DNA of 64,000 nucleotides, from NCBI RefSeq assembly GCF_036322625.1, contig NZ_AP027266.1:1615001-1679000 (forward strand). The letters run 5' to 3'. The stretch comes from Roseicyclus marinus (GTDB lineage Bacteria; Pseudomonadota; Alphaproteobacteria; Rhodobacterales; Rhodobacteraceae). The position numbers and the translations under genes were made by a program. The notes under the pieces are model-generated. The model was not told where the DNA came from, did not search any database, and saw only the letters and a program-made list of their open reading frames with translations. The stretch's first letter is position 1, and each line of letters opens with the position of its first letter. This document shows positions 15,980-24,892 of the stretch, one piece after another.

Positions 15980-18874
15980 ATGAACGACCAGGGCCATTTC
16001 CTGTTCCTGATATCCTTGTTGCCCTTTCTGGGCGCAGTGATTCCGGGGATCATGATTCGTGCAGGACGCAACGCCTGCGCAAGTTTCACCGCCGTGCCGA
16101 CCGTGCTGGCCTTGATCCTGTTGCTGATCCTCGCGCCGGACGTGTTGCGCGGAGAGGTGATCACGGCCGAGGTGATGTGGCTGCCGCAGCTGGGGCTGTC
16201 GGTGTCCTTCTTCCTCGACGGGCTGGGGCTGATGTTTGCCGCGATGATCCTCGGCGTGGGCCTGCTCATCACGCTTTATGCGCGGTTCTACCTGTCGGGC
16301 GACGATCCGATGGGCCAGTTCTACACCTATCTGCTGATGTTCCAGGGCGCGATGCTGGGCATCGTGATTTCCGACAACATCCTGCTTTTGCTGATCTTCT
16401 GGGAGCTGACCTCGCTCTCGTCCTTCCTGCTCATCGGGTATTGGAAACGTCTGCCCGAGGGGCGGCAGGGCGCGCGGATGGCGCTGGCCGTGACCGGGGC
16501 AGGGGGTCTTGCGATGATCGGGGGCATGCTGATCCTCGGCCATGTCGCGGGAAGCTACAAGCTGACCGATATCCTGCAGGCGGGTGAGGCGATCCGGGCC
16601 TCCGAATGGTATCTGCCCGCGCTGATCCTGATCCTTTTGGGGGCCTTCACCAAATCGGCGCAGTTCCCGTTCCATTTCTGGTTGCCGCACGCGATGGCGG
16701 CCCCGACGCCCGTGTCGGCCTATCTGCATTCGGCGACCATGGTGAAGGCGGGCGTTTTCCTGATGGCGCGGATGTGGCCGGTTCTGGCGGGGACGGATGC
16801 GTGGTTCTACATCGTGGCGACCACGGGTCTGGTCACGATGGTGCTGGGCGCGCTGATTGCGCTTTTCAAGGATGACCTGAAGGCGCTTTTGGCCTTTTCG
16901 ACGGTCAGCCACCTGGGTCTTTTGACCATGCTTCTGGGCTTCGGGACGGAGGCTGCGGCGGTGGCGGCGGTGTTTCACATCCTGAACCACCTGACGTTCA
17001 AGGCGGCACTCTTCATGACGGTGGGGATCGTCGATCACGAGACCCATACCCGCGACATCAGCCGGTTGGGCGGTTTGCGCCACCTGATGCCGATCACATT
17101 CGCCATCGGCACGATCGCGGCCCTGTCCATGGCGGGCATACCGCTTTTGAACGGGTTCCTGTCCAAGGAGATGATGCTGGAGGAGGCATCGCACACCTAT
17201 TGGGCGGGCAGCACGTGGGCCGTGCCGGTTCTGGCGACCTTGGGCGCGCTCTTGTCGGTGGCCTATTCCTTCCGCTTCATCGGCCATGTCTTTCTGGGGC
17301 CGGTGCGCGATGATTATCCGCACAAACCACATGATCCGCCCGCAGGGCTTTGGGCAGCACCCGCATTCCTGACCGTTCTGGTGGTCGTGATCGGGATCGC
17401 GCCTTTCTTGGCCGAGGGGGTCGTGACGGCGGCCGCCAATGCCGTCACCGGGGCAGATCTGCACCCGCATCTGAAGATCTGGCATGGCGTGACGCCCGCG
17501 CTCTGGATGTCGGTCATCGCGGTTCTGGGGGGTGGTGCGCTGCTTGGCCTGCACAAGCCGCTTCTGGCGGCATGGGAGGGGGCGCCGCGCCCCGAGGCCA
17601 AGGTGATCTTTGACCGTCTGGTGGCCGCCATCGTCGCCCTGTCGCGCCAAATCACCGAGATCGCGCACAACGGGGCGATCAGCCGGTATCTGGCGGTTTT
17701 CGTCGTCACCTCGGTCGCGCTTGGGTGGATCGCCTATACCGGCAGCGGCCTGTCCGCGCCGACGCGCGACCTGTTGCCGGTGCCTGCGGTGGTGGGGATC
17801 GGCTGGCTCATGCTGATCGTGGCGAGTGTCGCCGTGGTCCTGTTGCACCGGGACCGCTTCACATCGCTTGTGTTGATCGGGATCATCGGTCTGACGATCT
17901 CGGCGGGATTTGCCTATCTGTCGGCCCCCGATCTGGCGCTGACGCAGATCTCGGTCGAGACGGTCACGATCATGCTGCTGCTTCTGGCGCTGCATTTCCT
18001 GCCCAAGACAACGCCCATCGAAAGCAGCGCCTTGCGCCGCCTGCGTGACGGGGTGATCGCCGTGGTGGCGGGTCTGGGCGTCGGGGGATTGGCCTATGCC
18101 TTCTTGTTGCGCGACATCTCGACCATTTCGCAGTTCCACCTCGACAACAGCTACGAGGGCGGCGGCGGCACCAATGTGGTCAACGTGATCCTCGTCGATT
18201 TCCGGGGTTATGACACCTATGGCGAGATCATCGTCCTGGGGATCGCGGGCATGGTGATCTATGCGCTTGTCCAGACGCTTCTGGCCGGTCCCGTGGCGCG
18301 CAAGCTGCGCGGGGGGGGTGCCATGTCGGCTGTGCTGCGCGAAGGGCTGGCCGTGACCCATCTGTCGCGCGACCGCCATCCGCTGATGATGGTCGTGGTC
18401 ACCCGCGTCCTGATGCCCATCGCCATCGTGGTCGGGGCCTATATCTTCTTGCGCGGGCACAACCAGCCGGGCGGGGGGTTCGTCGCGGGTCTGGTCGTCG
18501 CCATCGCGCTTTTGATGCAATACATGGCTTCGGGCTTTGCCTGGACGCAGGCGCGCAAGCGGATCGAATACCACACGCTGATCGGCTTTGGCGTGATCAT
18601 CGCGGGCCTGACCGGGGTCGGGGCATGGCTTTCGGGCACGCCCTTCCTGACCTCGGCCTATACCTATGTGCATCTTCCGCCGATCGAGGAATTCGAACTG
18701 GCCACGGCCATGCTGTTCGACCTGGGCGTGTTCCTGACCGTTCTGGGGGCTGTGATGCTGATGCTCTACAGCCTGTCGCGGATCGCGCGTCATGCCGGCG
18801 AGACCGTGAACACCGAAGCGATGGACTTCGACCCCGGGATGGACAGGGTCACGGCGCGCGGGGGAGACAGCTGA
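15980..18874 (+). CDS. mrpA: Mrp Na+/H+ antiporter subunit A fused to B
   Basis: The largest subunit of the multi-protein Mrp (Mnh/Pha) cation/proton antiporter. At 964 residues it is the fused A-B form usual in alphaproteobacteria. The first two thirds is the NADH-quinone-oxidoreductase-like proton channel, with the key block KSAQFPFHFWLPHAMAAPTP near residues 225-245 and the conserved lysine/histidine in the following helices. The MnhB-like domain starts near residue 790 (DRHPLMMVVVTRVLMPI, then GHNQPGGGFVAG). It opens a six-gene operon; mrpC begins 2 bp after it. Likely roles are sodium extrusion and pH homeostasis, suited to a marine or saline habitat. Confidence 0.95.
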   Translation: MNDQGHFLFLISLLPFLGAVIPGIMIRAGRNACASFTAVPTVLALILLLILAPDVLRGEVITAEVMWLPQLGLSVSFFLDGLGLMFAAMILGVGLLITLYARFYLSGDDPMGQFYTYLLMFQGAMLGIVISDNILLLLIFWELTSLSSFLLIGYWKRLPEGRQGARMALAVTGAGGLAMIGGMLILGHVAGSYKLTDILQAGEAIRASEWYLPALILILLGAFTKSAQFPFHFWLPHAMAAPTPVSAYLHSATMVKAGVFLMARMWPVLAGTDAWFYIVATTGLVTMVLGALIALFKDDLKALLAFSTVSHLGLLTMLLGFGTEAAAVAAVFHILNHLTFKAALFMTVGIVDHETHTRDISRLGGLRHLMPITFAIGTIAALSMAGIPLLNGFLSKEMMLEEASHTYWAGSTWAVPVLATLGALLSVAYSFRFIGHVFLGPVRDDYPHKPHDPPAGLWAAPAFLTVLVVVIGIAPFLAEGVVTAAANAVTGADLHPHLKIWHGVTPALWMSVIAVLGGGALLGLHKPLLAAWEGAPRPEAKVIFDRLVAAIVALSRQITEIAHNGAISRYLAVFVVTSVALGWIAYTGSGLSAPTRDLLPVPAVVGIGWLMLIVASVAVVLLHRDRFTSLVLIGIIGLTISAGFAYLSAPDLALTQISVETVTIMLLLLALHFLPKTTPIESSALRRLRDGVIAVVAGLGVGGLAYAFLLRDISTISQFHLDNSYEGGGGTNVVNVILVDFRGYDTYGEIIVLGIAGMVIYALVQTLLAGPVARKLRGGGAMSAVLREGLAVTHLSRDRHPLMMVVVTRVLMPIAIVVGAYIFLRGHNQPGGGFVAGLVVAIALLMQYMASGFAWTQARKRIEYHTLIGFGVIIAGLTGVGAWLSGTPFLTSAYTYVHLPPIEEFELATAMLFDLGVFLTVLGAVMLMLYSLSRIARHAGETVNTEAMDFDPGMDRVTARGGDS

Positions 18875-18875
18875 C

Positions 18876-19229
18876 ATGGAAATGATCCTCGCAAGCGCCA
18901 TCGGCGTTCTGACGGCTGCGGGTGTCTATCTGCTCCTGCGCCTGCGCACGTTTCCCGTGATCCTTGGGCTGGCCTTCCTGTCCTATGCGGTCAACGTCTT
19001 CATCTTTGCCAGCGGGCGTCTGGCTATCGACCAGTCGCCCATCCTGTCGCGTTATGGCGAGGCGAGCTATACCGACCCGCTGCCGCAGGCCCTGGTTCTG
19101 ACCGCGATCGTGATCTCCTTCGGGATGACCGCCGTTCTGGTGATGATCGGGCTGGCCGCCTATTTCGAGGCCGAAAGCGATAGGGTCGACATCGACCAAA
19201 ATGATGACCGCGCCGAGGGGGGCAAGTGA
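18876..19229 (+). CDS. mrpC: Mrp antiporter subunit C
   Basis: A 117-residue NuoK-like subunit with three transmembrane helices (about residues 4-20, 26-46, 72-96), needed for assembly and activity of the Mrp complex. The helix-1/2 region GVYLLLRLRTFPVILGLAFL and the SYAVNVFIF segment fit MnhC/PhaC. It is packed between mrpA and mrpD, and its stop overlaps the mrpD start (TGATG). The acidic, polar C terminus beyond residue 105 is probably cytoplasmic. Confidence 0.93.
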   Translation: MEMILASAIGVLTAAGVYLLLRLRTFPVILGLAFLSYAVNVFIFASGRLAIDQSPILSRYGEASYTDPLPQALVLTAIVISFGMTAVLVMIGLAAYFEAESDRVDIDQNDDRAEGGK

Positions 19230-20749
19230 TGCATTGGATCATCCTTCCCGTCGTGATGCCCGCGCTCTTTGCGCCCATCATCGGCTTTGTCATGCGCCAC
19301 GATATCGGGCTGGCGCGCATCGCGTCGGTCACGGGCACCGTTCTGTTGCTGGCTGTCGCCCTGTTCAATGCCGGAATGGCGGCTACGGGCGAAACCTTTG
19401 TCTACCGGCTGGGGGATTGGCCCGCGCCCTTTGGCATCGTGCTGGTGCTCGACCGGCTGTCGGCGCTGATGGTGCTTTTGACGGCCGTGCTGGCTGTGAT
19501 CGTGCTGATCCATGCCATCGCCACCGGCTGGGACGCGCGCGGAAAGCATTTCCACACGCTGTTCCAGTTCCAGTTGATGGGCATCTGCGGGGCTTTCCTG
19601 ACCGGGGATATCTTCAACCTGTTCGTTTTCTTCGAGGTGCTGCTGATCGCCTCCTACGGGTTGATGATCCATGCGGGCGGCCGCGACAGGGTGCGCGCGG
19701 GCCTGCAATACGTGGTCATGAACCTTGCGGGATCGACGCTGTTCCTGTTCGCGCTAGGCACGCTGTACGCCTCGACCGGGACGCTCAACATCGCCGACAT
19801 GGCGCGCGTGATCGCCACGATCCCGGCGGAGGAGGCGGCGCTGGTGCGGGTGGCGGCGATCCTTTTGATGATCGTCTTCGCGGTGAAGGCTGCGCTTTTC
19901 CCGGTGCAGTTCTGGCTGCCTGCAACCTATGCCAATGCCTCCGCCCCGGTGGCGGCGCTTTTTGCCATCATGACCAAGGTGGGGGCCTATGCGATCTTGC
20001 GGGTCCATACGATCTCCTTTGGTCCGGGCATCACGCCGACCGAGGATCTGGCGGCGACATGGCTCTTCCCGGCGGCCATCCTGACCATCGCCGTGGGCGC
20101 TTTCGGCGTTTTGGGCGCGCGACGGCTGATGCCGCTCATCGCCTTTTCGGTGTTGGGGTCGATGGGCACGCTGATGGCGGCGGTTTCGGCCTTTTCGCCC
20201 GAGGCAACCACTGCGGCGCTTTATTACCTGGTGCATTCGACCTTTGCCGCCGCCTGCCTGTTCCTTGTCGCGGATCTCGTCGTCGCACGACGCAACAACG
20301 ACGCGCTGCGACCGGTCCCGGCAACGGCACAGAACGGCCTGTTCGCGGCGCTGTTTTTCGGGGCGGCCATCGGCATGGCGGGCATGCCGCCGCTCAGCGG
20401 ATTTCTGGGCAAGCTCCTGATCCTCGATGCGCTGCGCGAGCCGGGTCTGATGGGCTGGGCCTGGGCCGCGATCCTGGGTGGATCGCTTCTGACCATCGTG
20501 GGCTTTGCACGGGCAGGCAGCGTGCTGTTCTGGTCCTCGACCGCGCTAGAAGCGCCGCTTGCCGCCTCCCCCGAAACGCGCAAGGCGGGGGCATGGGAAC
20601 TGGCCCCTGCGATGATCTCCATCGGGATGCTGGCGCTGCTTGCGATCCTTGCCCTGCCGGTTTCGGGCTATCTTGAGGATACGGCGCTGCAGATCTTTGA
20701 TCGGGCCGGATACATGACGGCGGTGCTTGGCACCGGAACGGAGGGTTGA
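19229..20749 (+). CDS. mrpD: Mrp antiporter subunit D
   Basis: The second large proton-channel-like subunit, homologous to NuoM/NuoN, with 506 residues and about 14 helices. The diagnostic block is VKAALFPVQFWLPATYANA (about residues 219-237) followed by APVAALFAIMTKVGAYA, with the conserved lysines of the proton path. TGDIFNLFVFFEVLLIASYG near residues 125-145 carries the conserved glutamate. ATG 19229 overlaps the mrpC stop; an in-frame GTG one codon upstream is less likely. Confidence 0.95.
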   Translation: MHWIILPVVMPALFAPIIGFVMRHDIGLARIASVTGTVLLLAVALFNAGMAATGETFVYRLGDWPAPFGIVLVLDRLSALMVLLTAVLAVIVLIHAIATGWDARGKHFHTLFQFQLMGICGAFLTGDIFNLFVFFEVLLIASYGLMIHAGGRDRVRAGLQYVVMNLAGSTLFLFALGTLYASTGTLNIADMARVIATIPAEEAALVRVAAILLMIVFAVKAALFPVQFWLPATYANASAPVAALFAIMTKVGAYAILRVHTISFGPGITPTEDLAATWLFPAAILTIAVGAFGVLGARRLMPLIAFSVLGSMGTLMAAVSAFSPEATTAALYYLVHSTFAAACLFLVADLVVARRNNDALRPVPATAQNGLFAALFFGAAIGMAGMPPLSGFLGKLLILDALREPGLMGWAWAAILGGSLLTIVGFARAGSVLFWSSTALEAPLAASPETRKAGAWELAPAMISIGMLALLAILALPVSGYLEDTALQIFDRAGYMTAVLGTGTEG

Positions 20750-20753
20750 GGAC

Positions 20754-21245
20754 ATGCTGGCACGTCTCGTTCCCCATCCGCTTCTGACCCTGTCGCTGGT
20801 CGTGGTTTGGCTGGCGCTCGTCAACAAGGTCACCCTTGGCAACGTGATCCTTGGCGCGGGTTTCGGCCTTGTCATTCCGATGCTGACGCGGGCCTATTGG
20901 CCGGATCGGCCACGGGTGCGAAACCCGCGCATGATCATCGAATACACGCTGATCGTGCTATGGGACATCGTCGTCGCCAATGTTCAGGTCGCGATGATCC
21001 TTCTGTTCCGGCCCGAGGCGCGGATCAACTCGGTCTGGATCACGGTGCCGGTCGAACTGACCTCGGCCGAAGCGATCACCGTCCTTGCCGGCACGATCAC
21101 CATGACGCCCGGCACCGTATCAGCGACACTGTCCGCCGACAGCGCGGCCATCCTTGTCCACACGCTCGATACCGATGATCCGGACGGGGTGCGGGACCAG
21201 ATCAAGACGCGCTACGAACGCCGCCTCAAGGAGATTTTCGAATGA
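20754..21245 (+). CDS. mrpE: Mrp antiporter subunit E
   Basis: A 163-residue MnhE-family subunit. Two or three hydrophobic spans near the N terminus (residues 8-45, 60-85) are followed by a cytoplasmic domain holding the family's TSAEAITVLAGTITMTPGTV block near residues 104-123. It begins 4 bp after mrpD and overlaps mrpF by 4 nt (ATGA). MnhE proteins are needed for full complex formation, but their mechanistic role is less clear than that of A and D. Confidence 0.93.
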   Translation: MLARLVPHPLLTLSLVVVWLALVNKVTLGNVILGAGFGLVIPMLTRAYWPDRPRVRNPRMIIEYTLIVLWDIVVANVQVAMILLFRPEARINSVWITVPVELTSAEAITVLAGTITMTPGTVSATLSADSAAILVHTLDTDDPDGVRDQIKTRYERRLKEIFE

Positions 21246-21511
21246 TCGAGATGGCGCTTTTCTTCGCGGCCAGTTGTTACGGGCTCGCCCTGATCCTCGA
21301 TCTGTGGCGGATCGCGCAGGGGCCGACCGCTGCCGACCGTATCCTTGCGCTCGACACGATGGTCATCAACGTGATCGCGCTGTTGGTGCTGTATGGCATC
21401 TGGCGCGGGACGGCGATCTATTTCGAGGCCGCGATGCTGATCGCCATGGTCGGTTTCGTGTCCACCGTCGCCTATTGCCGCTACCTGCTGCGCGGCAACA
21501 TCATCGAATAA
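21242..21511 (+). CDS. mrpF: Mrp antiporter subunit F
   Basis: An 89-residue, three-helix MnhF subunit (helices about residues 3-20, 36-54, 58-76). The family segment RIAQGPTAADRILALDTM is at residues 22-39. Translation starts inside the mrpE stop (ATGA overlap), which points to coupling. Twelve base pairs separate it from mrpG. Confidence 0.93.
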   Translation: MIEMALFFAASCYGLALILDLWRIAQGPTAADRILALDTMVINVIALLVLYGIWRGTAIYFEAAMLIAMVGFVSTVAYCRYLLRGNIIE

Positions 21512-21523
21512 GGGGGGCAGGCC

Positions 21524-21898
21524 ATGGACATCATCGGTGAGATCCTGATTTCCGCCGCGCTGATCGTCAGCGGGATCTTCGGGTTTGTCGGCTCTTTCGG
21601 GCTGGTTCGGCTGCGCAACACCTTGCAACGCCTGCATGCCCCGACCAAGGCCACCACGCTGGGCGTGGGGGGAATGCTGGTTGCCTCGATGATCTGGTTC
21701 TACGTCGAAAAGGGCCAGTTCTCGTTCCACGAGCTTCTGATCACCATGTTCCTGTTTCTGACCGCCCCGATCACCGCGCATTTCATCGCCAAGGTGTATA
21801 TGGTCCAGCACCTGCGCGGCGACGACCTGCCGCCCAGCGGAACAGGTGAGGGCTGGTCCCCCTATGACGACGCCCCCGAGGATCGTCGCACCCCCTGA
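21524..21898 (+). CDS. mrpG: Mrp antiporter subunit G
   Basis: A 124-residue MnhG/PhaG subunit with three hydrophobic helices (about 7-30, 40-62, 65-88) and the conserved GLVRLRNTLQRLHAPTKATT segment near residues 25-44. The final 25 or so residues are acidic and polar and probably cytoplasmic. This closes the complete A(B)CDEFG set; no extra antiporter or regulator gene is in the operon. The next gene starts 38 bp downstream and may still be on the transcript. Confidence 0.93.
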   Translation: MDIIGEILISAALIVSGIFGFVGSFGLVRLRNTLQRLHAPTKATTLGVGGMLVASMIWFYVEKGQFSFHELLITMFLFLTAPITAHFIAKVYMVQHLRGDDLPPSGTGEGWSPYDDAPEDRRTP

Positions 21899-21936
21899 CA
21901 GGCAGCCACGAAGAGCCAAGCTCAAAGGGGGGAAGC

Positions 21937-23481
21937 ATGGCTGAAACCATCACGGCGACACAGGCCAATACAAGGCTGCTCGGGGCAGGGGAGATCGCGC
22001 TGATCGACCTGCGAGAACCCGGACCCTTTTCCGAAGGGCATCCACTTTTTGCCGTGCCCTGTCCCTTCAGCCTGTTGGAAACGTCGATCGGCGCGCTGGT
22101 GCCGCGCCTGTCCTGCCCGGTCTTTCTGCTCGATGCGGGCGACGGGATCGCGGTCGAGGCTGCAAGTATTCTTGCCGGAATGGGCTACACGGATGTGGCG
22201 GTGATCGCAGCCGGTGCGCCCGGTTGGGCGGCGGCGGGGCTGACGCTCTACAAGGGGGTGCATGTTCCCTCCAAGACGCTCGGGGAACTGGCGGAACTCG
22301 CCCTTCACCCGCGCCCGCTGCCAGCCGAGCGATTGGCGCAGTGGCGCGACGAGGGGCGCAGGTTCCTGTTCTTTGACACGCGACCGGCGAGCGAACACGC
22401 CGAGATGACCGTGCCGGGCGCTGTCTGTCTTCCCAATGGCGAACTGGTGCACCGGATCGACAGCCTGCCCGCAGGGGCACCCATCGTTCTGACCTGCGCG
22501 GGCCGGACGCGGGGGATTGTGGGCGCAGCAAGCCTGTCGCTGTTCGATCCCAATCGCGAGGTCTGGTGGCTGGAGGACGGAACGCAGGGCTGGTGTCTTG
22601 CGGGACGGGATCTGGTCCGGGACAATGCCGTGGCCCCGCTGCCCGGCGTGGATGCCGAGATGACACGCAACCGCGCAGAGGCCTTCATGGCGGAACACGC
22701 CCTCGCCCTGATTACGGCCAAGGCGCTTTCGGCAGAACTTGGCGATCCTGGCCGCACCACTTTCGTCTTCGACGTGCGCGATAGCGCCGAGGCGAGGGCG
22801 GATCGCATCCCCTGCGCGACGGGCGCGCCGCTCGTCACGCTCGTTCAGGCCACCGACCGCTACATCGGCCCCCGGCGCGCGCGGGTCGTGCTTGTCGATG
22901 ACTTGGGGGTGCGGGGGGCGCTTGGGGCTTTCTGGCTGCGCGCCCTTGGTCATGACGTGGCCGTATGCCGGATCGACGCGGCGTTGCGCAGCCTGCCGAG
23001 CCGGGAGTTTCCAGAACCAAAGCGACACTCGGTCTCGCGCATTGCCGCAGGGACAGCGCTTCAAACCGTGGCCGAAGGCAAGGCCATGCTGCTTGATCTG
23101 CGGGGATCAAGCGATCACATGGCGGGCACTGTGGCAGGGGCGGTCTGGTGCCATCGCGCGGCGTTGCAGGTTCCACCGCCGGGTATTGCGCCCCTTCTGA
23201 TCGGCGATAGGACCGCGCGTGCCGAGCTTGCGGCGGCGACCCTGATCGCGCGCGGGCGGACCGATGTGCAGATCGTCGAGGGCGGATTGCCCGCCTTGCG
23301 CACCGCCGGTGCGCAGATCGTACCGGGGCAAGAGCTGGACCTGGACGAAGCCGTCGACATCATAAGCTTTGCCCATGGCCGCCACTCGGGCAATGCAGAC
23401 GCGTCCCGGCTCTATCTCGCCTGGGAAAAGGGGCTGGTCGCGCAATTGAGCGCGGCGGAACGGGCGCAGTTTCTCATGTGA
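21937..23481 (+). CDS. Four-domain rhodanese-like protein, one active cysteine
   Basis: A 514-residue cytosolic protein built from four rhodanese-like modules (about 5-110, 120-235, 255-360, 375-485). Each shows the short LIDLRE/FFDTRP/VFDVRD/LLDLRG strand that opens the fold. Only module 2 keeps a cysteine in the active loop (TCAGRTRG, Cys187); the equivalent loops are LDAGDG, VDDLGVRG and IGDRTAR in modules 1, 3 and 4. Rhodaneses carry persulfide sulfur, so a single catalytic module with three structural or binding modules is likely. The substrate is unknown. It lies between the Mrp operon and a PfkB kinase on the same strand, with no clear partner. Confidence 0.83.
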   Translation: MAETITATQANTRLLGAGEIALIDLREPGPFSEGHPLFAVPCPFSLLETSIGALVPRLSCPVFLLDAGDGIAVEAASILAGMGYTDVAVIAAGAPGWAAAGLTLYKGVHVPSKTLGELAELALHPRPLPAERLAQWRDEGRRFLFFDTRPASEHAEMTVPGAVCLPNGELVHRIDSLPAGAPIVLTCAGRTRGIVGAASLSLFDPNREVWWLEDGTQGWCLAGRDLVRDNAVAPLPGVDAEMTRNRAEAFMAEHALALITAKALSAELGDPGRTTFVFDVRDSAEARADRIPCATGAPLVTLVQATDRYIGPRRARVVLVDDLGVRGALGAFWLRALGHDVAVCRIDAALRSLPSREFPEPKRHSVSRIAAGTALQTVAEGKAMLLDLRGSSDHMAGTVAGAVWCHRAALQVPPPGIAPLLIGDRTARAELAAATLIARGRTDVQIVEGGLPALRTAGAQIVPGQELDLDEAVDIISFAHGRHSGNADASRLYLAWEKGLVAQLSAAERAQFLM

Positions 23482-23525
23482 TTGTCCGCTTGAGCGGCAC
23501 GGCCATAGCAGGCTAGCACAAGATC

Positions 23526-24467
23526 ATGGCCATCCTGACCGTAACGCTCAACCCGGCGATCGATCTAGAAACCACGACGCCGGAGCTTTTGCCGGGCGAA
23601 AAGCTGCGATGTCGCGAACCGCTGCGCGATCCCGGCGGTGGCGGCATCAACGTCGCGCGGGCGATCATCCAGCTGGGCGGCGCGGCAACAGCGCTTGTCG
23701 CCGCAAGCGGTGCAGAAGCCACGGCCCTCGTCGAGATGCTGGCAGGCTGCGGCGTATCCGTGGAATGCCTGCCTGCGCCCGGCGCGGTGCGGCAGAACCT
23801 GTCTGTCATCGAAGAACGGACAGGCCACCAGTTCCGCTTTATCTTTCCCGGCCCGGCATGGAACTCCGGCGATCAGGTGACCGTGTCGCAGGCGATCACG
23901 AACCGGGCAGGGCCCGGGGATTGGCTCGTTCTGTCCGGCTCCTTGCCCCCCGGCTTTTCAGCCGATGCGCTGGCGGCTCTTGTACGGCGGTTGTCGGGGC
24001 AGGGGGTGGAGGTCATGGCCGACACATCGGGCGCGGCCCTCAAAGCCTTGGCTGAGGGCAAGACGGGATTGGCCGTGTTGCGGATGGATGCGGCCGAAGC
24101 CGAAGCGCTTGCAGGGCGCGCCTTGCCGATGGCTGCGGACAGCGCGGCCCTTGCGACGGCTTTGGTGGCACAAGGGGCGGCAAGGGTCGTGATCATCGCC
24201 CGAAGGGCCGAAGGCTCGGTTCTTGCCAGTGCCGAGGGGCGTTGGTTTGCTCCGGCAGCGGATGTGGAGGTCGTGTCGCGCACCGGCGCAGGGGACAGTT
24301 TCGTCGCCGGTGCAGTGCTGGCGCTGGCGCGCGGATTGCCCTTGCCAGAGGTCCTGTCCCATGGGTGCGCCGCAGCCAGTGCAGCTGTCACCACCCCGGC
24401 AACCCGCCTCTGCGAGGCCGCGACGATGCAGGCTTTGCTGCCGTCAAGCGCGGCCCGCGCGATCTGA
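23526..24467 (+). CDS. PfkB-family sugar kinase, 1-phosphofructokinase/PfkB-like
   Basis: This 313-residue carbohydrate kinase belongs to the ribokinase/PfkB superfamily, most like 1-phosphofructokinase or 6-phosphofructokinase II (the TLNPAID start is typical of that branch). Visible are the sugar-binding PGGGGINVAR (residues 36-45), the LSGSLPPG block near 136-143 and the catalytic GAGDS (254-258) with base Asp257. With no fructose PTS or aldolase alongside, the hexose phosphate substrate cannot be named. It is the last gene before the light-harvesting operon; a 257-bp regulatory gap follows. Confidence 0.86.
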   Translation: MAILTVTLNPAIDLETTTPELLPGEKLRCREPLRDPGGGGINVARAIIQLGGAATALVAASGAEATALVEMLAGCGVSVECLPAPGAVRQNLSVIEERTGHQFRFIFPGPAWNSGDQVTVSQAITNRAGPGDWLVLSGSLPPGFSADALAALVRRLSGQGVEVMADTSGAALKALAEGKTGLAVLRMDAAEAEALAGRALPMAADSAALATALVAQGAARVVIIARRAEGSVLASAEGRWFAPAADVEVVSRTGAGDSFVAGAVLALARGLPLPEVLSHGCAAASAAVTTPATRLCEAATMQALLPSSAARAI

Positions 24468-24580
24468 AAAACTGCGAATCGTGCCTGTTCGGGGGGCCAT
24501 GGCGGCCTGTTCCGCTCCGGATTCCGGGCTCCGGGCAGCGCCTAAACCGCTTTGAGCGGCCCGGCGCACAGGAAAAGAAC

Positions 24581-24598
24581 TGTCTTGTCAGATTTACA
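24581..24598. promoter_or_regulatory. PpsR/CrtJ-type box 1 upstream of pucB
   Basis: TGT at 24581-24583 and ACA at 24596-24598 are separated by exactly 12 nt, matching TGT-N12-ACA, the known operator of the redox- and light-controlled repressor PpsR/CrtJ. It lies 127 bp before the pucB start, in an AT-richer stretch. Confidence 0.75.
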
Positions 24599-24614
24599 GT
24601 TGAAGTGTTCAAAC

Positions 24615-24632
24615 TGTCATGTCAACTTTACA
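24615..24632. promoter_or_regulatory. PpsR/CrtJ-type box 2 upstream of pucB
   Basis: A second TGT-N12-ACA, with TGT at 24615-24617 and ACA at 24630-24632. It starts 34 bp (about three helical turns) after box 1 and nearly repeats its sequence (ACTGTC, then TTTACAGTT in both). Paired PpsR sites on the same helix face are known to support cooperative repression of puc and bch promoters. Confidence 0.75.
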
Positions 24633-24643
24633 GTTATGGCTTT

Positions 24644-24660
24644 GGGAGGCGCCGCCTCCC
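24644..24660 (+). other. Short GC-rich hairpin in puc leader
   Basis: GGGAGGC, loop GCC, GCCTCCC forms a 7-bp stem between the PpsR boxes and pucB. It lacks a T-run, so it is unlikely to terminate on its own. If transcribed, it would sit in the pucB 5' leader, where it could affect stability. Its role is inferred only. Confidence 0.4.
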
Positions 24661-24724
24661 TCCGCCGTTGAGCGGCGCGGCATTGTGCCCGCCGATTGTA
24701 GTCGCAAGAAAGGAGGGGCGGCAT

Positions 24725-24880
24725 ATGGCCGACGATCCCGATAAGGTCTGGCCGACCGGTCTGACCCTGAAAGAAGCAGAAGAGGTGCATAGCTACCTCA
24801 TCGATGGCACCCGCGTCTTCGGCGCGATCGCGCTGCTCGCGCATGTGCTTGTGGCCGTGTCCACACCGTGGCTCGGCTGA
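24725..24880 (+). CDS. pucB: Light-harvesting 2 beta subunit
   Basis: The 51-residue beta polypeptide of the peripheral LH2 antenna in the photosynthetic membrane. Length and sequence match Rhodobacter PucB closely (DKVWPTGLTLKEAEEVH, then a TPWLG end). His40 in LLAHVLV is the axial ligand of the longer-wavelength bacteriochlorophyll, and His22 lies at the B800 side. A strong ribosome binding site (AGGAGGGG at 24711-24718) precedes ATG 24725. pucA follows after 12 bp, so the subunits are made together. Expression should be controlled through the two upstream PpsR boxes. Confidence 0.96.
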   Translation: MADDPDKVWPTGLTLKEAEEVHSYLIDGTRVFGAIALLAHVLVAVSTPWLG

Positions 24881-24892
24881 GGAGGGCACAGC

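Noticed and set aside
15938-18901. A minus-strand open frame of about 990 codons opposite mrpA
   Set aside because: Its translation is a His/Gln/Arg/Asp-rich low-complexity chain typical of antisense reading, while mrpA has clear membrane helices and motifs.
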